Origin: Heterobilharzia americana
Taxonomy: Eukaryota; Platyhelminthes; Trematoda; Strigeidida; Schistosomatidae
DNA: 64,000 bases
NCBI GenBank assembly: GCA_944470555.2
Contig: OX104131.1
Span: 18,034,515-18,098,514, forward strand
Reading direction: 5' to 3'
The notes beneath the pieces are model-generated. The model searched no databases and was not told where the DNA came from. It saw only the letters and a list, made by a program, of their open reading frames with translations. Shown here in pieces: positions 35,216 to 48,499 of this stretch. Position numbers and translations under genes: made by a program. Each line of letters begins with the position of its first letter. Positions within the stretch are counted from its first letter, which is position 1.

Positions 35216-38200
35216 CTAGTCACTAAGTAAACCCTAAAATGAATCTTATCTTCTAACAATGTCATCATTTGGCTGAAAACTGAGTGCTGAGTAAAATGTT
35301 AACATTAGACATAGTTCGTGTCTGAAATGGAATAATTCCAATAAAATCTCGGCAAAAAATTTTGTGCAAAACTTTGTAATTATTTCACTTCAAATATGCT
35401 GTGACTCATACAAATACAAACATTATCTAACTTCAATGTTGTTATTGTTTGAATCAAAAACAGAAACCTTTGGAAAATTGTATGGGGGAGAAATCGTATG
35501 TTCTCACACGTATTTCGTTATGGGTATTATCATCGCTCACAGTACATGGATCGCTATATATCTTTAACTTCTAGTTTCCTTATAAATTTTGAGAGAAAAA
35601 TCCCAAACGTGGCAATAACCTCTATTATGGTCTTCCTTATCTTAACATCATTTGCATAGAATAAGTATCAACCCTATGAAGCAATTCCCATCTGATCATT
35701 TTTAATTCTATACAAACTTTCACTCTTAGTAAAAATACGCGCATTGATTGTAGTTCTTTCATTATTTCCATAACACACAGTGATTTAGTATTATTTACTT
35801 GATGACGTCCCGAGCATAAATTATTACTGCTCGTAATCATATCACAGTGTTATGCCACCTCATATGACAACAAAACATGGTTGCTAAAGCTAATTTGTTT
35901 CCAGTCTTAGCAATGGGAACTGAGCCCTTATTATTTAGGTCGTATAATGAGATGACACTTATCGGAATAGGAAATCGATATTTGAGCAAGCAAATGAACC
36001 ATATCCACAACAAGCTAGATAGATTTGATGATATGTTTGTTGAACAAACATGTCGTTTCAGCGAATTGGAAAATGGTTAAGCCAGTAAACAGTGAAGAAT
36101 GAAGGGAGAGGTATTCTTCTTACTGTAAAAAGGCTAGAGCAAAAATATGGTTTTATTAAAAACAACCAATCAGAATGCTTGTCCAGAAAGACAGTATAGT
36201 GAGTAGACCAATCAGAAGCTAATATTTACATATGCATCATTCCACTAATGGTTATTGGCTTATTAAATATCGGTCGATAGACTTGGCCTTCAAGTTCTAT
36301 GTATCAGGTAAAACAACATTTTCTGCCTCAGTCTCATGGTCCGACTCTTCGGGGCTGTATTAACCTTGTGCCCGTCAATTTTCAGGCCGCCCGCTCCTGT
36401 CGACCGCCTTGTGCCAAGCTGTCACGCGCCAAGGTAACAAAGTAAGCCATTTGACTTTGTGCTAGCCTTGTGTTTATTAATATGTCTTTAGTCTCGTGCT
36501 TTATTCGGCACAGACTTACGCCCGGTCTTTTTTATACTTCTATTGTATTGTATAACAGACCTGTAGCCATGCTATGTAAAGAAACTTGTTGACTTTCGTT
36601 AAATATCTGAATTGAGTTTACGGCAATACTATATGGATCACTAATGCAAATCATCTATTCAAGGTCATGTTTCGTTCTTTGAGGATTGTACTTCTGCGGA
36701 TCACTATTTACCAACGTAGTGATGGTTATGGATAGTTATTTTTTCACTGGAGCCTAGCGCCGGTGTCATTCTCGGTGATCTCATCGTGTTACGCGAGTCA
36801 GTTGTTGCAGAAAGTGGAAATGCATATATCCAGCTGACAGTTTTCAGCATATTACTTCTGCCATTAGGAGATTAAAAACATGAGCTGGAATAATGATTGC
36901 AAAGACTAACAAATTTAAGATGAATTATGACATGATGAAATATGTTTTAATAAGTAAGGGCGTTATTTCGGTTCAACGTGTGATGAGAAGAAACCCATTT
37001 TGATTACTGAAGCCTATTCATCTATCAAGTACCCATTGACAATGAATTATCATGCGTTATAGTGATTCACTCTATTCTGTACCTGTCAAGATTATTTTTT
37101 GGAGTGGCGATCGCCTATAATTTGATTCCGATCAGCTAGTGGTGGATATTTCCGTTGAGGATTTGAAATTCATCGAACTACTTTTAATTAACTTGTGTAT
37201 TTATGATTTCTTGGAGAACTGGTTGATTCTTTTGTAAATGGTTATTTGTGTATGATCACCACCAATATAAAGCTGATGCTTTATACGGACGTCCGCCTGC
37301 TTTCATAGCGGAATAGATTCCAGAAAATACTATGGTTTTCAGACATTGGAATACGTTTGAGTTTTTACAATGGGTCCAAGGAAAGGGTTCGACTTCTCGG
37401 TGCTGATAATTGAATTGTTGTATGATATGCTAGTTCCTTAACCCAAAAAACCTGTATCAGGGTGCCGTACGTCATTGTAATCGTGATGGATGAATCAACA
37501 GGATGTCCTAATTAGTGTAAATGATGATATTGGAACTGATGTAAGATAACAGTGAGAAATGTACGGAAGACAATGGAGACGGCGAACTACTATCAAACCC
37601 ACCATAACCTCACTGAATGTCTTGGTCATGTTTGAAAGACTCCTCATACCATCAAGAAACTTAGTGCGATACAGTTACTTGATTTTGGTTTTTATCCAAG
37701 TTTTTTGAAACCACCCAGTCCATTATTGGTCAGGATACCTTCAAACTTATATCGCATACTTGAGATCACATTGCTTGTTGGTGTAGTCTGTTGAAAACAG
37801 GCTCCACGGTAGTATTTTCCATATTCATCCCAACATTCTATAACAATGCTGATCATACATTTTACAAAGCTGATTCTGCTATTTTGTCAAGTCTGATGAT
37901 GTTCTGCTTCAGAGAATATTCATATAGCAGCTTGGAGACGATGTTTCAGAGCTACTCAGCAAGTATAACTTCAGACTTCAGAACATGTGATAATTAACAT
38001 GATCTACAATGGCATTCTGATTAACTGTCAATTAGTTCTGGATATTTTCCGCCTTTGCGATTAAAATAAGCTGCCAGACATACTAGAAAAGTGCAAATTA
38101 TTCCCAGCGAAATACTGTAGGATGTGAATTATTCTTCTACATTACAAAATACAGAAATCTGGTAATTCCAGGTAGGTTATGACGTGGCTGTTGGGCTTGC

Positions 38201-38409
38201 ACACCACAATGGCCAAAAGAGCTACTCTGGCTGAAACGGTTGTTCTGAGATTTCTGTGGGATAGTATGGTAGTATGGTATGCCTGCGAGACTAGATAAAC
38301 ATTGAACCAAGCATTGCTTCATAAGCTTCAAACTTGCTACACCCCATATCAGCACATCAGGCGAAAGAACCCTATCATGAAAGATAAGTAAATGAGAAAG
38401 CGCCGAAAA
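35216..38409. other. Unassigned, about 3.2 kb, with one GC-richer patch
   Basis: Only short open frames, none recognised. The longest plausible one, 35877-36080 (+), contains GNRYLSKQMNHIHNKLDRFD and could be an exon or chance. At about 36340-36460 the GC content rises clearly (GGCCGCCCGCTCCTGTCGAC), unlike its surroundings; it could be part of an unrecognised LTR or promoter. Confidence 0.25.
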
Positions 38410-39545
38410 GTGGTGACCCTTAGCAAAGCTTCAGTTTCCCAACATCTAGCCTCAAAATGAATTGGATATAGATGTCGGTTCTCCAACTCCTTGAAGTTGA
38501 GAAGGCTATATGGAACCTGAAACGATAGAAAGCAGCATAACATGACAGTTTGCCACCTAAAATTTTCAAAGGTGGAGGTAGGAAGTTGCTGCTTAAAGTG
38601 ACGGCGATACTAGTTAGTGTATGGGAGAGGTAGTCATCAGATCGGTTTACCTCACTGATCATCCTGAGCTATAAAAAGGGAGATAAGTGTTTCTAAGACC
38701 ACCAAAGGGGAATTAGTTTGACTGATATGATGTCCAAGATCCTAGGGTCCATAGTTATCGGACACCTAACTGCAGTACGAGTAAACCAGATAGGGTTCAC
38801 GAAGACCTGGACGACGGTGCGTCGATCAGCTTTCACCCTCCCACAGGTTATGGAACACAGGCATACTTACTGGCAAGTGGCCGACAATTACCAAATTTCT
38901 CGACCTGAATGCGGCATGTGAGGTTTCGTGACAGTATCTCACTGTGAACGGAGTACCAAGCAAGTATGCAATGTCTACCAAGCCTCTCGACTCGAACTCA
39001 CGCAGCCGTGTACAGGTTGGCCTATGGGGAGAGTTGTCGTGTGAATTGACGACAACCAGTGGTGTCCGCCAGGGATGTCCACTGTCACCGATTTAGATGG
39101 TTGGCTCCGCCACGTACTACATATGCCTAGTCACCAATTGCCTCGTCACACAATATTGGTCAAAGTATGTTCAGGCTGGAACAAGTCCCGAGGTGGCCAG
39201 ACTAAAGCATGGCATGAATGTATGGAGTCTTTGACTGTTGGTTTGAGCCATGTGGGGCGATGCAGACTGAGTAGTTGGGGTCGGCGGGATAAGAGGAACC
39301 AGTGGTTGGAGACTGACTCTAGGTGGTATGGCTTAGAATCGATGTCAGTGGCGCGGATGTATACATACATTATCCTCATCTTAACGACGCTATACCGAAT
39401 CCCACCATTTTCTCATTCTTCCTTTCTCTCTTTTCGTACTTTATATTTCTTTTGACTGCATTCTCTTATCTTCATCCCTCATCTCACTACCTTTCTACTT
39501 GATGTACTGATATGAGGTGTGGCAACTCAGACCGTTACTGATGAT
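38410..39545 (+). mobile_element. LINE-B copy 1, internally deleted
   Basis: A different non-LTR lineage from the RTE copies. RT start region with 'KKGD..F..H.RGISLTDMMSKILGSIV' (about 38675-38760), FTLPQVMEHRHTYWQ (about 38830-38875), 'SGVRQGCPLSP' (about 39060-39090), then a deletion straight to the C-terminal RHVLHMPSHQLPRHTILVK (about 39110-39170), RGGQTKAWHECMESLTVGLS (about 39188-39247), NQWLE (about 39300), and a pyrimidine-rich 3' UTR. Ends near GATATGAGGTGTGGCAACTC. Family not named. Confidence 0.78.
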
Positions 39546-39555
39546 GATGACTGAG

Positions 39556-40715
39556 ATAGCTGAAACATGCGGTGCACCACTTGCGTATCCACAAACTGCA
39601 GTCGGGATGAGGTGAAGGATAAGCTCTACCGAAAACTATCTGGCCTCCTACAGCAACCAAGCACTCAGATGTGGTAGATGTCGCAGGTGGTTACGATGCA
39701 CAAGTGGGTAGGCAGAAAGGCACTTAGGTGACACTCTTGGAGTCCCAGCAAAACGAACGGATAACGGCGATCGCCTGCTACAACTATGCTCAGATAACCA
39801 TTTATTTCTAGACAGCACAGACTTCAGACATAAAGATAGAAGTTGTCTAACATGGAGTTCACCAGTCTTGATGCTTCAGGACTAGTCTGCAACTACTCCT
39901 AGTTTAGTGATAAGGAGTAAAGTGATGGAATGTGTCGATCACTTCACTTATTTGGGGAGTTGCGTCAGCCCGCCGAACGAATTGGCTACTGACGAAATTT
40001 CATCTCGGATAGAAAAAGTCCCGTTTGGCATTTGCTGACTGACGATATATCCCATCACTCATTAGAGGACGAGTATGCTCTACTGCAGTGGATTCTGTCC
40101 TGTTTTACGTCTGTGATATGGCCGTTTAAAGTAGGTGACATGAAGCTATTACAGGTTTCTGATCAAACATGTCTTTGCAGCGTTACTCGTGTGTGATGGA
40201 ATGATTGTATGAGCGATGTTGAGGTCAGGCGAAGGGTGCTCTGTGTAAGGAAGGGAAGTCGATTGTTGAGGTTGTGAACCATAATCGACTGAGATGGCTT
40301 GGATATGTACTGCTCATGGGTAGCCGTAGGTTGTCTCGATGTGTCATGCTAGGGGATGTTGGATTAGGCTGGATGAGGTTTCAGGGTGGTCAGACAAAGA
40401 CTTGGCACCAGTCGATGAAGTCTCTAACTGTTATTGTGAACAGTGAGCTGGACATGTGAACTGTTTAGTTGGTTTTCCTGAGACGAAAGGAATCAGTGGT
40501 TGAGGACTGTTGGTGACATTGCTGAAAATCGTTCACATGGCGCAGATGTGTTCACTCTTTGACGTCTTCTATAGCTTGAATATTTGCACTAAGCTTCGTC
40601 TTCAGATTGTTTATTCTGTCACACAACTTTGTCTACTTTGATATCAGTCTTTTTCTATCCATCTGTTTTTTGCATACTACTATGAAGTGTGACAACGTGG
40701 ACCGATGCAGTTGTG
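39556..40715 (+). mobile_element. LINE-B copy 2, internally deleted
   Basis: Starts in the endonuclease (LGDTLGVPAKRTDNGDRLLQ and LCSDNHLFLDS, about 39720-39820), then jumps to the RT end with MECVDHFTYLGSCVSPPNEL (about 39927-39990) and RIEKV. The C-terminus has RWLGYVLLMGSRRLSRCVML and RGGQ-like RFQGGQTKTWHQSMKSLTVI (about 40290-40432). The 3' UTR ends near TATGAAGTGTGACAACGTGG. Confidence 0.75.
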
Positions 40716-40734
40716 TACGGTGTTCGTTATTCTT

Positions 40735-43090
40735 GTCTGTCTTGCATCGACGCCAACTCGGTCATAGACGCGGATAGACCACGTTGTCATAATTCGTCAC
40801 TGGGAAGGGTCGGTATAATTCTACGGCCTCTGCTAGGGCATGTTTTTGGTTAGGAACCATACGTTGGTTCGGGCATGCATTCGTCTGCGCTTAAATGGAC
40901 GTAAAAAAGCTTCAGAAATAAGACTATTTTGGAGCTCAGCAATATGAGAACTAAGGCTACTTTGTTTGAGAAACTGTCTGGGTAGTTTTCGGAACTGAGT
41001 AAACTCACTCATCAGGATGAAGTTTAGCGCCTTCTTCTGTTTGCGTGAAAGGAATGCTGAAGACCGTTGTCGACTCTAAGAAGTGGTTAAGAAGGACAGG
41101 TGGATGTCAGATGCTTCTTCGGAATTAATGGATGGACGCGAAGGTATCCCTGCGCACTCAATATAACAAGGACCGATTGCAACTCGAACGTAGACTGACA
41201 AAATGTCTACGCAGTAAACACGAGCACTGGTGGGCATTGGATTTCAAGGAAATGGGAAAGACAGTGGTGTTAGGTTGCAGTAGACAGTTATTTAGATTCA
41301 TTGAGGAAAATAGATTAGATAGGTCCATGTTTAGAGAGACTACAGAGGAGAAGGATAGCTCTGTGATTCACCGGTAGGAGGTACCTGTTATGATGACCTG
41401 AAACAAGGGGGAACAGCAGGGCCAGGCGGATTAGTTCCAGATGTATCTGTGGACGAAGGTAGAGAGTTATTAGTCAACTTAACTAGGGCGGTGACTAGTG
41501 TACGGGTGCCAGTTAAGATACCTTCTGTCTGGCTTCAGTCCCTGATTATCCCAGTCTTCAAGAAAGGTGAGAGAGGTCCTCTTGTGATAACCACAGAGAA
41601 ATCAGCTCGATGAATATAATGTCTAAGATTTTAGGTAGTATAATTATTATTTATCAGAGTGGGGCTTGGAGAAAGCAAGTCCGAGAACACCGGGTGTATA
41701 TCAGACCTGACCGTAAGTGTATCAACCAGATATTCACACTCCGCCAGATTCTGGAACGCTAGCATACTTACTCAAGCGCGACACTCGACCTGAGAGCGTC
41801 ATTTGACTCCGTTGATCGAGGTCCTATAGTAGTGTCACTGAAAGGAATGCCAAGTAAGTACATCATTCTGTTGAATGCTGTGTGCTCAACACCCGTATGC
41901 GTGTTAGAGCCTATGGTGAATTGTCCGGGGAGATGTGTACATCGAATGGTCACCATTAGGGACGCCCACTCTCTCCATTCCTGTTCAGTTCTGTCATACA
42001 TGTTCTAGTTGAGGTCTTCCTCTCGTCGTTTGACTGCCCAGGGGTGGATATGATTGCAGAAAAAATTTTGATAGACTTGGGTTATTGAAACAATTCAGTC
42101 TCATAGGGTGAAGATGCTGACAAGATGGGAAGTCTTCTTGACATCTTGAATGGCAATTCGTGAATATCTGGGAGTCGTTTCTCGTCACTCAACTGCAAAT
42201 AGTTGCTCCATGACTAGTCTTCTATGGTCCCCTGAATGACAGTAGAGAGTGAAATGTTTGAATGCGTTGACCACTTCACTTGTTTGGGAAGTCAGATCAG
42301 TCCTGGTGGGTCAGCGGACGATGAAATTTCTGCAGAAATGCTAGAGGCTCGATTGGTTTCCATCAACTTACACCATGTATGGTGCTGCAGCTATGATAAT
42401 CCGGTTGCCTCTTAAGATTGCAGTTTAGCGCACTGCGGTTTACTCTGTTCCTGTATATGTTTGTGAAACATGACCATTAAAGGTAGAGGACATGGGAAGA
42501 CTTCAGGTGTTTGACCACCGTTTCCCTCGTAGTATAGGTTTTGTGTCGTGGATGTCACCACGTCAGTAATGTAGAAGACAGGTCTGGTGTTTTAGGGAGG
42601 AGGGGGAAGTCAGTTGATGCATTTGTGAACCTTTATCAATTAAAATACTTGAGACTTGTGTTTTTTGCATGCCTGGTCACCGTTCGCCTCGTTGGGCAGT
42701 GTTGCCTGAGGTATGTTCACGCTACAAAAAGGTTTTGGGTCATCTAGACTGGCATCACTGCATGAAGTCTTTGACTGTTAGTCCGAGTCATTTTGGTAGA
42801 TGCAAACAAGCCGGTTGGTGTCCACGCTACAACAGAAACCAGTGGTTAGAGACTAGATGATTTGACTCAGAATCAAAGTCAGTGGTGCAAATGTATCTAC
42901 TTGATTTTCATGTCAAGTCGCCATGCTGAATTCAACACTCTCATCCCTCCTTCCTCTCTTGTAGTGTTTCCTACTACTTTTTACCGATTCTTTCTTCATC
43001 TTCCATTATATCTCTTTGTTACTTATTGTGGTGTTATAAGGTGTGCAACTTGGACCGTTGTACAGTAATGCCTGATCTTATGTTGATATT
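40735..43090 (+). mobile_element. LINE-B copy 3, longest, many stops
   Basis: Pieces in order: endonuclease end (about 40735-40990), the linker with WW.L..KEM.K and RQLFRFIEE (about 41225-41310), RT start IPVFKKGERGPLVI (about 41548), RQILERQHTYSS-like (about 41740-41775), AFDSVDRG (about 41798-41822), GCPLSPFLF-like (about 41958-41990), the F-T-CLGSQISP region (about 42278-42310), and the C-terminus with KSLTVSPSHFGRCKQAGW and RNQWLETR (about 42766-42855). 3' UTR to about 43090. Copies 1-3 lie head to tail. Confidence 0.75.
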
Positions 43091-45269
43091 GATAGTTGTA
43101 ATGAACATTTGTATTGGCTGAGGTAAGATTAAGTTCAGAGGCTGATGAAGAGTTGGAAGATTGACATCAAGGATGTGAATTTTATTATAAACTGTGTGGA
43201 GAAGCGGAGTGTGCGCAGGTTCCCCAGATGCTGAGGATCAACAGTTATATAGTTATATAACCTTTGTGATAAGGCTATCCGTTTAGTTCTGAGTAACTTT
43301 CTTCACACTCGTTTTTACTTATAATAAAAGTACAAATCGAAAAATGAGGTAGAATACCATTTTTGATACTTGAATATGTTTATAATATTTGCGGATACAT
43401 GGGATTACTAACCTTCATGAAAGTTCCATGGAACCTACTAATGGCATTCTAAGTTTATGGATTTCATTTTGACTTCTTATCATTGTAATATTTACTATCT
43501 AACTACAGGAATTCACTTTTTTCTTAACTCTGTGTTTTCGTTCTACTACAATCTACCACAGTCCATAAAGTTTACTCTGTGCTGTCGTATCGCCAGTTTA
43601 GTTTGTCCAGTTTCCCTTTAAACGTAGAGTACACCAACTAACCTTTGCTAGTTTTTCTCTTTTTTTGTGAGTCTATAATTTCTACTTGACAGCCTTTACC
43701 GAATGAGCCAGCACTACTAGTCTGAATAAAGAACTGAAGTTGGTTTACGCTCAGTGAAGTGAGTGGAGTTCCACTATGTTATTTCTACTCCATTGGTTTC
43801 CCTTAAAGTTTTTTACTGAATCTCTTATTGTGTTCAAAGATTACTTAGCAGTAGTCATGATGGAAAGATCTTGATGTCTACCACAAGCCGTCACGTCACA
43901 GCTTAATCTTTCCCCGATATCTGAATGCCTTTCAATTCTCCTCAGTATTTTTGGTCTTACAATATAATTCTTTGTCAACACTATAAAGGCACTATATCTG
44001 AGAGTAACGGTGTAGTGAAAACTCGGGTTTGTTCGATTTCTACCGAATAGCCTGTTCATAGTACGACTTTTGTACATATTAATTTCTTGAGCTGAACTTT
44101 ATTTGGTTGGATCATATGATGTGATATGCAACACTGATTTACATTTTTCTTTTCACTTTCAATTAGTGGGTAAGTGTTCAAATTCCGCTTCATAAACGAC
44201 TGTATCGATTTAAGCTGCACACTTTTTCTAGGCCTGGTTTGTTTAACTGTTAATCAGGTGTCGCTGAAACTATCGATTTTCCTTCTTATAACCGAACTTA
44301 CAGACTTAAATTTTTCTTCCATTCCTACCCTGTTTACTGTATTTGCATATACCTCAAGCTGTAATACTCTCGATTACCTTGATTTTCACTGTTTTTGCTG
44401 GAGTTATGCTGACAGCAGTTGGAATGCACTCAGCAACCTTCCTCACTGTCGTGTTGTAGGCAATGAATAGCTCTTATCGCATACGGGCTAATAATACTAC
44501 ATGCTGCCCAAACTTCGGTAGATGGAGTGGCGTTCTAACCATTCATCGATAGACGTCATTATGCATCGGTATGATGTGTATTAATAAAATGGTGTTTGGT
44601 GGGGATCACCGGCTTAGAAACTTAACTTCCAACTAATGGTTTGTTGATTCAAACAGCGCCATCTAGTATCCCCAACCTTCACACAGTACGAGTCGCTTCT
44701 AGCCTGGTATAGGGATTTGTACGGGCTTGCTGAGTTGCATTGTAACTCAAAAAAAGTTCCGTTTACTAATAGTTCTATTTTTCATGAATGCTTTGTGATG
44801 TACGTGCTATAAAGCAGCTAGGTGGAGAAATGTCTTCCTTATTACGCTGAAAATTCAAGGACCGTATCATCTTTCTCAAGCATTGATTATCGGAAACTGG
44901 TAATTTTTTGCAGGAGATTAGTCAAGTATATCAATATGATACTCATTGATATCGAAACCCTTATACAATAGATATCGATCTTTATCTGGTAGATGGCTAG
45001 TGTACGTGGTTGTGAAGTCATATTTTTTCTGTCTACAATCAGAAAGGTTACTATATGTGGCTTTACATGAGTAAATAAACACGAAACTAGTGGATTCAAA
45101 TGAATGCTAATTATTGATGAACTTGACACCTTTTGACCCACTACACTCGAATATTGACAGTGATACAAACTTTAACTGGTTTAGTACCATAACATTGACC
45201 AACTAACTCAGTTGTATCTGCTTATTATTGACATTGTTCGTGATGAATATCAACATAGGACCAGTCATT
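43091..45269. other. Unassigned, about 2.2 kb, with a possible old coding remnant
   Basis: On the minus strand 44077-43841 is open and contains RPKILRRIERHSDIGERLSC; upstream on the same strand (about 44462-44370) a short frame reads YNTTVRKVAECIPTAVSITP. They look protein-like but I cannot place them. A tRNA-derived SINE-2 remnant is likely at about 44480-44590 (-). Confidence 0.3.
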
Positions 45270-45840
45270 ACTGTGTACCGATGCAAGTTGTCACAATTCA
45301 TATCAACACAACAAGTAACAGTGTAGTAAGATGAAAGATGGAAAAAGAGAGAAATCCGTCAAAGACAGTAAGAGACAGGAAGGAGGGGTGAAAAGATGCT
45401 GAATTCACTAAAGCAGTTAAGATAATGTAAGGGTACAATTACGCTACTGACATCAATTCTAAGCCATATCACCTAGGGTTCCCAACCAATTTGATCCGCA
45501 TTGTTAGACAAAGAAATGACACACAACAGTCCTGAAACAACAATTCATAATTAGCCGCTGAGAAACGCACCCCAAACATTTCCAGTCTGTCACTCAAAGT
45601 GTACAGAAGACTATAAATCTTGTCAGCATCTCTCCGTAAAAGGAATATATCATTTGTGTATTTTAAATCCTCTGAGACTAGATAAATCCCTGTAAAGTCA
45701 AGTGAGCGAAGAGAGGCCCCCACAAACGCATGTATGACAAAGTTAAGTGAAAGAGAGATAGAGAGAGAGTGGACACTACTGACAGATACCACTCAAATGG
45801 TCATTTATATGCCAAGCGTATCATTAAGATACTATAAACA
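45270..45840 (-). mobile_element. LINE-B fragment, internally deleted
   Basis: Minus-strand frame 45792-45469 reads LNFVIHAFVGASLRSLDFTG, then the catalytic area as YTNDIFLLRRDADKIYSLL and SDRLEMFGVRFSAANYELL, the order of LINE-B RT after the catalytic Asp pair. The YADD-type motif has become YTND. It then jumps to the 3' UTR, which ends near 45275. Confidence 0.75.
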
Positions 45841-47318
45841 TAAACTGTTTATCAGACAACGAATCAATAAGTAATGAAATGATAGTTACAAGGCAACCAA
45901 CACGATCTCAGTAAGAAGTTATTTGTATCCTCCATAAAAGTTACTCAATGCGCACTATGGAAACTCTTGTTTATGCTTTCAGAGTAGTTGCTCTCTTTAT
46001 GACAGGTCTATGCTTGTGTCAACAATTTTCGCATACAGGTTACTCTATTCAGTTGACCTAATTAGATGATTAGAGCCTCAAATGATTGTTGACGAGAAAC
46101 AACTTAATGGTTGAAATCTAGTGAAAACCAATCCAGACAACAGTTAGTCATATACACTTCAACAACCATTGTTGCATTACATAGTAGAGTATAAACCATG
46201 TACAATATCTAAGAGTTGACGGTGCTATCCAGTTACCCAAACCTAAGCAGATGTAGTATGCTGGATCGCTTAAATCAGTTCTTGGTAATCGAATCATGAA
46301 ACCAATTAACCATGCCTTAAGTATTCAGGTGGTTATTGATTGTAAGTTATCTGATGTCCATTTTTATGTTTACTCAAGTTCTCAGTACTGATTATCTCGA
46401 AGTTGTGAAAATTTCTGTCGACTGAAAGTTGTCTACAAGTTGATAACCCTTGGTAATACTTCGGTCTCGTAACTCAATCAGTTGACTGTCACATTGATAA
46501 CTCGAAGGTTGCTGGTTTGAATCGTGCTGTGACTCAGGCTTCTATTTTACCTCCAATCATTATTCCATTTCGTGAATATTAGCTGGTGAACTGGGATTGT
46601 ATCAGCTATCCTCCTCATTAATGTGTTCATTGGTGGGCGTTAAGGAGTCCGTGGTGTAATACTCAAGGAAAATCATTTTGATTTCCCAAATAAATACCAA
46701 TGAATCCAGGTAGTCGCATTCATCTTCAGTTTCTACTTAAGCAGTTATATTTAAAAGAAAGTGTACAAAAATCGACCTTATGAGTTGGAGGGAGTAATCA
46801 GCGCTTGCATTATTGATCATGAACATGAAAAGCATGAAACGTACTCATCTACCTTGTACACATCTGTGCAGTAGGCAATGAGCTACACGTATTATGTGAG
46901 AGCTAGTGATACCATCTGGCTGCCCAAACCTTGGTAGGTGGAGCAAGGCTCTGATAATCATCTCTCTAAACTACTGAGCCACAACTCTACCATTATTGAT
47001 CCAATGGATTTCAAATGTCAACTTTACTCTTCATAGAATCTAGAACTCATTAGATTTCTTTTGGTGGATATCGTCCGGTACAAAGTTACGGGTAATAATA
47101 ATAGTCAACAAAGATTTTGAATTTTTTTAAACATTCAGTAAATGACCAAACATAGTAAGATTCACAACTTTATTGGTGTATACTTTGTGCTGACATAACT
47201 TTTAACTGTAACTTACATGTTATATTTAACTTCTTTTTTTTTGATGGGTAAAATAATTTACTGATTTTTATAACTTTTTATTTACCTTTTTCAATATTTC
47301 TATTTTATTTCTATTCAG
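45841..47318. other. Region upstream of the host gene, with SINE-2 remnants
   Basis: Minus-strand SINE-2 pieces lie at about 46180-46270 and 46850-46990 (CTACCAAGGTTTGGGCAGCC on the minus strand). A tRNA-like B-box (GGTTTGAATCGTG) lies near 46512. No promoter is recognised. A pyrimidine-rich tract at 47280-47318 ends in TTCAG and could be a splice acceptor. Confidence 0.35.
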
Positions 47319-47359
47319 TTTTATATGTCAGTAAGGTAATCATTTTATCATTAGACGAT

Positions 47360-48312
47360 ATGTTCACATCAAAATTAGATGAATGCTTAGTGATGAATAC
47401 ACCTTCACATCTACTTTCTTCCACTTCAATTGATAATCCTCCATGTACACAGACTACTAATTCTAATAATTTCACTAGGGAAGAATATTTTAATCCAAAT
47501 TTAACAGTAAATGAATCAACTAATGTTATTGTTTTAAACAATGATTCTCATCACAATGAATGTGTTATTATTAGTCAACAGAATGATGCTAATATTAATG
47601 GTCAAGATGATGAAGATAATGATAATCTTTTCGATGATTTATCGGCAGCAATTGAGGCTATCAATGAAGCGAATCGTTTAAATTCTACTTGTGATGATGA
47701 TCATGATATTGATGAAGTTTGTGGCAATGAATCAGTCGACAATTCTAATCATATATCATCAACTATACAACATCACCACCACCACCACCAACAACAACAA
47801 CAGCAACTACAAAGTGTTCCAGGTATTACAACATTTCGTACAATAACATCTACAGATCACTTTGTTACACATTCAATGTTTGTAAATATTTCTAACACAT
47901 GTATAAATTCTACCAATCAACTGACATCATTTAAGTGTAATAGTGATGAACTAATTCAAACAAATCAAAATGAGATACCAGTGAATCATAATACTGGTAT
48001 TAGTAGTTGTAGTAGTACTAGTAGTATTATTATGCCATCATTATTGACAACTTCATCTCGTCCTATGAATACATTTCCATTAAGTTGGAGATTATTATTA
48101 CGACCAATATTTGAAAAAGCTTTAATTGAACGTTTATGGACTAGTGGTGAATTGGGTTCATCAAATCCACACGCTTTATTATTATCTATGTGGTTCTATA
48201 TATCACGTCATTTCGGTATTGGTTGTCGTACAGATCATGCTAAACTTGCTTATGGTAATATTATTATCGGTATGAATGCAACAACTGGAGAACGTCATCT
48301 ACAGTTTACAAG
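47360..48312 (+). CDS. ZMYM/QRICH1-like protein with DUF3504 domain, exon 1 of at least 3
   Basis: Start ATG at 47360; exon ends ...ACAAG before GTAACT (phase 2). With the exons at 49995 and 63593 it gives exactly 746 codons including the stop. Residues 1-240 are Asn/Ser/Asp-rich and likely disordered, with a His6-Gln6 run at about 138-150. From about residue 241 (SWRLLLRPIFEKALIERLWT) the sequence resembles the DUF3504 domain of ZMYM2/3/4 and QRICH1, with LGSSNPHALLLSMWFYISRH matching their 'LG..SP..LL....F' core. In those proteins the domain is thought to come from a Crypton tyrosine recombinase and they act in nuclear chromatin or transcription regulation; the role here is inferred. The frame stays open upstream to a possible acceptor at 47318, so an earlier exon is not excluded. 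Confidence 0.8.
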
Positions 48313-48499
48313 GTAACTATTCAGTTTAAATAAAATAAAATTATCCCATGTTGAAGGAGAGGATTTAAGAACTAACTTAGTCAGTCCATGGTTAAAAGTA
48401 GTGTATATTCCAAAGTTGGAAGATATAGGTGACGTTTTGCCTATCACATTTAGTCCTCAAATATCAATCTTTTAAAAATAGGGCGAAAGTGACTTAAAT

